Shown here piece after piece: positions 58,996 through 64,000 of a DNA stretch of 64,000 bases (its first letter is position 1; every line of letters begins with the position of its first letter). The notes under the pieces were generated by a model. The model saw only the letters and a list, made by a program, of their open reading frames with translations. It was not told where the DNA came from and ran no database searches. The translations under genes were made by a program, and so were the position numbers. This DNA is from Albugo candida (taxonomy: Eukaryota > Oomycota > Peronosporomycetes > Albuginales > Albuginaceae). The stretch covers positions 1 to 64,000 of the forward strand of contig CAJNAR010000175.1 in assembly GCA_905220665.1 (NCBI GenBank). The letters run 5' to 3'.

Positions 58996-59175
58996 ATAAA
59001 CCCCGATACGCATCAATTGGAGGTGTTAGTCCAATGTCGAGGATTTAGCGGAGCCTGGGCGCGTATCCTCTTGGAAGATGTACCGCAATTATTGGCGCGG
59101 TGGGTACGTACCGAGGCCAAGGCGGAAGGAATGCGAAGTATCGTCCTCAACGAAACTTCAAGCTGGAGAGGGAAA
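58996..59175 (+). pseudogene. Chromodomain-like tail and polypurine tract
   Basis: In the frame after the pol stop, HQLEVLVQCRGFSGAWARI then LLEDVPQLLARWV resembles the LVQWRGF...W chromodomain core, with the first aromatic Trp changed to Cys. Chromovirus chromodomains steer integration to modified histones. GGAGAGGGAAA at 59165-59175, directly before the 3' LTR, is a good polypurine tract. Confidence 0.6.
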
Positions 59176-59325
59176 TGATGTGTGTTATGCGTATCTTTTA
59201 TCGTATCTAACGTGACTACCCGATAAAAGATCTTAATACACGCACTTTTCATTTTTCCGAAAATAGGTCAGAGCAGACCCCGAGTAATAATAGAAGGGGA
59301 TCTTCTAGAAGCACACAGGACAGCA
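59176..59325 (+). repeat. 3' LTR
   Basis: Begins TGATGTGTGTTATGCG right after the polypurine tract and ends CAGGACAGCA. It is diverged from the 5' LTR but has the same order of blocks, including GGTCAGAGCAGACCCC. Confidence 0.85.
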
Positions 59326-59962
59326 AAAAGGAAACCATTGATATTGAAACAAAGACACGGACGGAGGTAATGCAAAAGAAGAAGAAGACGTGAAAAAGAT
59401 TTACGTACCGTCTGAGCACGCAATCATTGGGAAATTCGCATGCAATGAGACGTTTTACAAGCATAGAATTTAATGCAACTTCGCTTTGGAGATGATCTCA
59501 ACGTAAATAAGGAGAGTGCAAAGTACCAGTGAACGGTGTGTACTGGGAAGCAGGTCAACTTACAAAAATTGGGTACTTAAGTACCAAAGAATGTTTGTCA
59601 ACGTGCAAGATCCCAGCTTGTATACGCAACCGTTGGGACTGAATAAGTCAGCAATGGACTCGAAACCCCCGTAAACCACAACGTATATTACCTTGCACTA
59701 TTGCGTCTTGCTTAAAGCTCGATCACTTCCAAACCACGTCAAGAAAACGTGTCCCTACAAACATCATACCGTCCCAAAAGTACCGTAATCGAGAATTTAA
59801 ATTCCTTCAGTGTCACGACATATAATTATAGCACCTCCAACCAATCTGCATGTGATTTAAACAATCCTTCCGACGACAAAATATCGGAATCTTTGCAAAA
59901 ACCAACTTCTTGAGCCTCCTGAGAAGTGGAGCCACTGGTCAGATGGAGTTGAGAAAACCACA
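59326..59962. other. No supported gene
   Basis: Spacer after the Ty3 element. One short plus-strand stretch around 59530-59640 (VYWEAGQLTKIGYLSTKECL) looks protein-like, but it has no start and soon meets a stop. Confidence 0.4.
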
Positions 59963-60196
59963 ATGGATAAAGCTGGATATGCATCGGCCAATGTAGGTCA
60001 AACAGCCACAGCAGTTTCTGTGGCGCTCAGTGGATCCATGACCGTTGTGACCGGCGTTTTAGGAACAACGTCAACAATGCTTGCGACAACCGTGACTGCA
60101 TGGGCTGGTGTCGGGCTTACTGTCGCAGCAGTGAATCTGTGTCAGTTTAGTGTGATGATCAATCAACTTGATTTGCAAGCTCGTCCTCGCTTTTGA
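59963..60196 (+). CDS. Small hydrophobic protein, unknown
   Basis: The 77-codon frame from ATG 59963 is dominated by Ala, Thr, Val and Gly (SGSMTVVTGVLGTTSTML, then TVTAWAGVGLTVAAVNL), giving two possible membrane helices, and ends in a basic tail. The frame appears to continue upstream without Met, so it may be the C-terminal end of a longer decayed gene. No family was recognised. Confidence 0.3.
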   Translation: MDKAGYASANVGQTATAVSVALSGSMTVVTGVLGTTSTMLATTVTAWAGVGLTVAAVNLCQFSVMINQLDLQARPRF

Positions 60197-60525
60197 GAGA
60201 AAATGTCATGTTCGACCTTCACATTTTTCCTGTTAGAGAAGTCAAACGTCCTTCGAATAATGGTCATGGATATCGATTATCAGAATCAGATCGCATTTTA
60301 TTGAGATCAGAGTCCGATACCGGTGTGTGTACGAGTCGATAGATTTGCTGTATGAAACATATACATCATTTATTACATTCAAGTATCGGCAAATTGATGC
60401 CCAAGTAGGATCTCAGCTCGTCAGAAGTACATGATATCTCGCCACTTAAGTCCGAATATCAGCGACTCATTCGACCAAATGAATTGATAAACGTTTTGTT
60501 TCATTATTTGTTGCCTTCTGTCACA

Positions 60526-61195
60526 ATGTCATTTGGATTTGAGGCTACAAATACAAATCAGGCAACAGGCAACAGGATAAATCGTTCGCATTTGGGGCTG
60601 CAAACAATGCGTCACGCTCTCCTTTCCGTGCACCAACCACTAGAAGCTTTGGTTCGGGAGCAACCACACACTCGATTTGGTAATTCTACTTTCTTGAACG
60701 CAGCCAAACCTCCGCCCTCTTCCGCTTTTAGTACATTTGGAAGCACTCTATCCACAACAAAGGCGTTTGGGTCGAATTTGGGCGTATTTAGAAGCACATG
60801 AGCGCTCCTTCGAGTGGGTTTAGAACCACTGGAGGGACTGGATTTGGCTCTGCATCCACTTGTTTCAACACAGGCATAAGGAGATTTGGCTGTACGAGCC
60901 CAACAGCTTCAAGTCCTTTTGAAAACGCATTGTGTTTGGAGCAAGTCAGAGTACTTTGACGGATGGGTTTGCCAGTGCGTTCGGAATACATTGGGTACAT
61001 CTGTCACACAGACTGGAACAAACACGTTTGGAGTACCAGCAGCCTCGACAAATGCATTCGGTAGTGAAGCATCTGGGGCTATTAAGAGCCCATTTTGAAC
61101 CAGCAAATTCAGTGGCCCTGCAAGAATCGCTAAGGCTTGGCCAAAATACATATTACACGGAAAACAAGCCTTTGGCAACAAAGAGCATGCTCTAA
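60526..61195 (+). pseudogene. FG-nucleoporin N-terminal fragment
   Basis: Starts MSFGFEATNTNQATGN at ATG 60526. FG repeats then continue in three frames: SFAFGAANNASRSPF, FSTFGSTLSTTKAFGSNLGVF, GGTGFGSASTCF, FGASQSTLTDGFASAFG and TNTFGVPAASTNAFGSEASG. The composition (Phe-Gly in Ser/Thr/Ala/Asn-rich spacers) is that of a NUP98/NUP100-type natively unfolded domain that lines the nuclear pore. At least three frame changes are needed, and no folded domain follows. It may be a piece of the same ancestral gene copy as the NUP98-NUP96 remnant at 30-33.7 kb. Confidence 0.6.
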
Positions 61196-61421
61196 GCTTC
61201 CCTTCACAAGTCCCGGATTTTTATTATTTCAACTTTTATGGAGCAGTAGCGGTGCAAAGTCGTCTGAATTTTGGCATTTTCCTAGGGTTGGAGAAAATTT
61301 GGTCGCCTAAACTATTCTTTCGAATATTAGTTTTCGCGGGGTAATATTATTTCTCGAAGGATAATAATATGTTTCGAAGAATGATATCAGTTTTGCAGGA
61401 AACTGTCAATGAAGGTGCTAC

Positions 61422-63465
61422 TTATCTTGTCATAACAATAACATCCACATCAATCGAAACAGAATTGGGTACACGTCGGTGCGATTTGTACTTCTTCATC
61501 GCATACTCTGCTTCTTTTCCGGTGAGACCTTTTCGGTAAACGTCCATGTATCGCAAAGCTTTTCGTGAGTGTCGATGTATCTCGTCCAGTGGAACGGATG
61601 CCAAGGCAGCTGGCACTGTTATCAGTAAATTTTTCCAAGTGTAATCGCAGTGTTTTCTGGCGTATCGCTTAGCGGCTGCCCAAAAGTTTTCGATGTAGTG
61701 GCGCTCGCTGTGAACTTCTGGGTAAAATATCACTTGATGACCAGCGGCAATAATTCGCTCCTCAATCATTCCTACTTGTGCTTTGAAGTCTGATTGATTG
61801 GCCAGATTGCGCCATTCACAGACACATTTTGCATCGCGCCTTCAGGCCAGCTTTCCACAGCCCACGTTCCTCCAGCAAAACTTTCAGCCCTTTACCTGAC
61901 TATGGAGCGTTTCATCAGGATGGTCATACGCAAAAACCAAATCCTGAGAGACTCCGTGTCCCCACGTTGTTGCAAGCATCTTTGGCAGCTGCCCACACTT
62001 GACAAGTTCATTGCGCCGGCGTGAAGGGCATCGGGGACGAATGAACTGTGTCCAGTTGCATTGTCGAAGGCAAAAAGAGCTTGACAGACGGGAAACTGAG
62101 CTTCGAAAATTGGGATAGCCAAGTCACAGACTTGTTTGCACAGTTTATCCGATGTCCACCATCCGTCATGCTGCATGCCAGTTTACATGATAATGCAGGC
62201 CGCTGCTTGTAGGTCAGGATGCTGAGCAGCCTTTTCTCCATCAAGTGCTAACCGGCCTATGATGTTGCAAAGGAAATCGCTGACGTGAATGGACCTGCCC
62301 TGTCCCTTTTTTCGTAATAATTGTTCACCGTCTGGCAACCAAAGACGCTTGAGTCCATCATGAGCGGCAAAAGTGCTCTCATCATGAGTTAACAAGATGA
62401 GTGGACGAATGCCATCAGGGGGCCAGGTGATTGCAGTGAACTCATTGTTACCACCGACTTCCTCCTTCTCAACAACAGTCGGCATCCGCTCCTCAAGGTC
62501 GGCCATTCGCTCCAAGAACTGTTGCCAGTACGCAATGACATCCTCCCGCTCATGTCCGTCAATGTATATTCCTTTAGTCACTGTGCGGTATTTGAAGTCC
62601 AGTGAATGGAGCCAGCGTGTCGCAGTCCTTTCAGAGATTGTGGGAGATGGGGCGTATCCAAGTCGCGGAAGGATGTTCGTGTTGATATGTTCTGTCAGAG
62701 CTGATACTTCCACCTTGAACTTGCTCGCTCGAAGATACTCCTGAAATGGTAGAATGCAGTCCTCATACTGTAGGTAGCTTCGCCGTTTTGCATATTTCCC
62801 GTCTGCGACAAAGGTAATTCTTCGCCATCTAGACAGAGTATTGCCCAAGCACGCAGAGAGTGCGCAAAATACACACCCTTCCCAGCACCTTCCGCTATCA
62901 GTGTGCTAGCTGCTATTCGCGCATATCCATAATTCACCAGCTGAAGATAAGAAAGAACTGCAAGTCGCCGGTTTTGCTCGGATTTACCAGTCTTTGCTCG
63001 GGTGGCAAGTGTGTTAATGGTGATTGTCAGCCTCCCCCTGATCCAGACTGCACCATCCTCGTCGTCATCCTCTTTGTCACCCTCATCCGTAACCTCAGCT
63101 TCTTGCAAAACTGGTCCTGCAACAGCAAAGTATTTGCTCAAAAGATAACAGCCAACAGCAGCCTTCTTCAGTTCGACTCTTTCCCGTCTTTGAGTTCGAG
63201 GTGCACCACTTGTACATCGGATTGTCCTGTTATGGTTCAATCCTGGTAACGGTAGAACTATAACAGCTGCTTGATAGGCTCTTCCAATATTTGCTTCAAC
63301 AGATGCGAAGTCGAGATTTTCATCATCAATGCCCTTCGAAACATCCAGGTCTTCTCCGGAACTGCTATCAGTAGACATATGAATGCCTGAGCTGTTATCG
63401 GTTTTGGCGCGCTTGACCTCTCTCATTTCTCGCATCTGCCTTTTTAACTTTGTCAGGCGAGGCAT
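61422..63465 (-). mobile_element. Decayed IS630/Tc1/mariner-superfamily DDE transposon, copy 2
   Basis: The minus strand from ATG 63465 encodes an acidic N-terminus (63465-62695), DNA-binding-type helices with DGHEREDVIAYWQQFLERM (about 62560), first catalytic block LLTHDESTFAAHDGL (about 62390), GQGRSIHVSDFL (about 62290), second block FAFDNATGHSSFVPDA (about 62050), a KGLKVLLEERGLW segment (about 61890), and third block FYPEVHSERHYIENFWAAAK (about 61715) ending in KYKSHRR. It is the same transposase type as copy 1 at 5.6-8 kb but diverged. A frameshift near 62800, TAA at 62183-62185 and further frame changes near 62010-61770 break it. The three acidic residues are still present. No introns were needed here. 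Confidence 0.78.
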
Positions 63466-63571
63466 AGTTGTACGATATTTGTCGGAATGCAGGTTGATGG
63501 TTGAGGTTTCAAGCGGGTAAGTAATTAGAGGCGATGACTGAGCCTAGGTCAGGGCAAGGACGATTGTTTAT
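63466..63571. other. 5' flank of DDE copy 2
   Basis: Short spacer between the transposase start and the tandem repeats. It probably includes the transposase promoter, but no specific element can be defended. Confidence 0.3.
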
Positions 63572-63703
63572 GATGTACTTTTAGCCAATCGGCAGTGGCA
63601 ACATTATATCCGTGCCTTATGATGTACTTTTAGCCAATCAGCAGTGGCAACATTTTATCCGTGCCTTAGGATGTACTTTTAGCAAATCAGCAGCGGCAAC
63701 ATT
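63572..63703. repeat. 49-bp tandem repeat, about 2.7 copies
   Basis: Copies start GATGTACTTTTAGCCAATC at 63572, 63621 and 63670, and differ at only a few bases. Each contains GCAGTGGCAACATT; the third stops short. The array lies about 100 bases upstream of the transposase start (minus strand), where sub-terminal transposase-binding repeats or a TIR would be expected. Confidence 0.88.
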
Positions 63704-63816
63704 ATAGGGTAATATGATCCGAAAATTGGCCATTCAAAATCAGGGTTTGCTGATTTTAAGTGTTATACACTATATGAGCAGTGCAGACCTGAATCATACA
63801 TTTTCGTAGGTCGTGA

Positions 63817-64000
63817 TCAAACCAATTTTTCGTGTACATCGCTCTGTACATGGGCTACATTCTAATTGCAGCAAGATCAATTGATGTGATTGGAAGTGTC
63901 AGAAGACACCTTGCAAAAATGTTTGAATTGGAGCCATTAGGCATCACAAAGTTTATTCTGGACATGGAATTATTGTATGACATCAACAATAAGATCATAC
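63817..64000 (+). pseudogene. Ty1/copia reverse-transcriptase fragment, cut by the window edge
   Basis: The frame is open from the stop at 63814-63816 to the window end. ILIAARSIDVIGSVRRHLAK then MFELEPLGITKFILDMELLYD matches the copia RT segment just after the active site (family pattern LIAA...F.MKDLG.A.FILGMEI). The catalytic YVDD position reads YMGY, so the copy is dead. The rest of the element would lie beyond 64000. Confidence 0.65.

Larger units (their letters stand above)
54328..59325 (+). mobile_element. Ty3/gypsy chromovirus LTR retrotransposon, inactive
   Basis: About 5 kb with LTRs at both ends and, in order, gag with a zinc knuckle, aspartic protease, RT, RNase H, integrase and a C-terminal chromodomain-like segment, which defines a chromovirus. 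Every domain is recognisable but frames are broken many times. By eye the LTRs differ at roughly one base in eight, so the insertion is old. The flanks (TTAAG upstream, AAAAG downstream) are not a clear duplication. A solo LTR of the same family is at 22491. Confidence 0.85.

Noticed and set aside
54323..59330. Target-site duplication for the full Ty3 element
   Set aside because: Flanks TTAAG and AAAAG match at only three of five bases; not a defensible duplication, unlike the solo LTR.
63704..63800. GGGTAATAT shared with 61340 as a possible TIR of DDE copy 2
   Set aside because: The two occurrences are in the same orientation, not inverted, so they cannot be terminal inverted repeats.
1..64000. 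CRISPR arrays, bacterial operons, riboswitches or attachment sites
   Set aside because: Telomere, spliceosomal introns and eukaryotic gene families show this is a eukaryotic chromosome; no regularly spaced palindromic repeats were seen.

Overview
The window is the end of a eukaryotic chromosome. It opens with about 29 CCCTAAA units, the C-strand of a TTTAGGG telomere, and runs 64 kb into gene-poor subtelomeric DNA. The telomere type, the secreted proteins built on repeated CX2CX5G motifs (the 'CCG' effector signature described from Albugo) and the TE mix (Ty3/gypsy chromovirus, FAR1/MULE, IS630-Tc1-mariner DDE, Penelope-like) point to an oomycete, most likely a white rust of the Albugo type. 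The organism assignment is inference; the motifs are read from the sequence.

Layout. 1-4004: terminal telomere, then a Penelope-like retroelement with an RT but no visible GIY-YIG endonuclease domain, then a second short block of degenerate telomeric repeats that cuts into an older reading frame. 4-8 kb: AT-rich repeats, a captured coiled-coil fragment and a decayed, intron-bearing DDE transposon. 8-14.7 kb: little recognisable coding, with one small secreted CxxC peptide. 14.8-16.4 kb: an intact 558-residue secreted CCG protein. Decayed CCG relatives lie at 19-20.4 kb (-) and 37.3-38.8 kb (+). 20-36 kb: coding remnants, an OSBP-related-protein pseudogene, a solo LTR, a NUP98-NUP96 pseudogene and a TALE homeobox gene. 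40-42.4 kb: an SF3a60/SF3A3 pseudogene and a frameshifted TspO/MBR-like membrane protein. 45.7-46.8 kb: an intact secreted nucleoside-hydrolase-like protein with altered active-site residues. 52-59.3 kb: a broken MULE next to a broken Ty3 chromovirus with about 150-bp LTRs. 60-64 kb: an FG-nucleoporin fragment, a second DDE transposon with a 49-bp tandem repeat upstream, and a copia RT fragment at the right edge.

How it fits together. This looks like a dynamic chromosome end. A retroelement sits between two telomeric blocks in the orientation expected if it was primed from a bare chromosome end. Copies of normally single-copy housekeeping genes decay here, while two secreted candidate host-interaction genes keep long open frames. 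Long intact frames (RT 621 aa, CCG 558 aa, nucleoside-hydrolase-like 365 aa) argue that the many stops and frameshifts elsewhere are mostly real decay. Several breaks in the DDE transposon do fall in homopolymer runs, where consensus error is possible. No tRNA, rRNA or CRISPR was seen.
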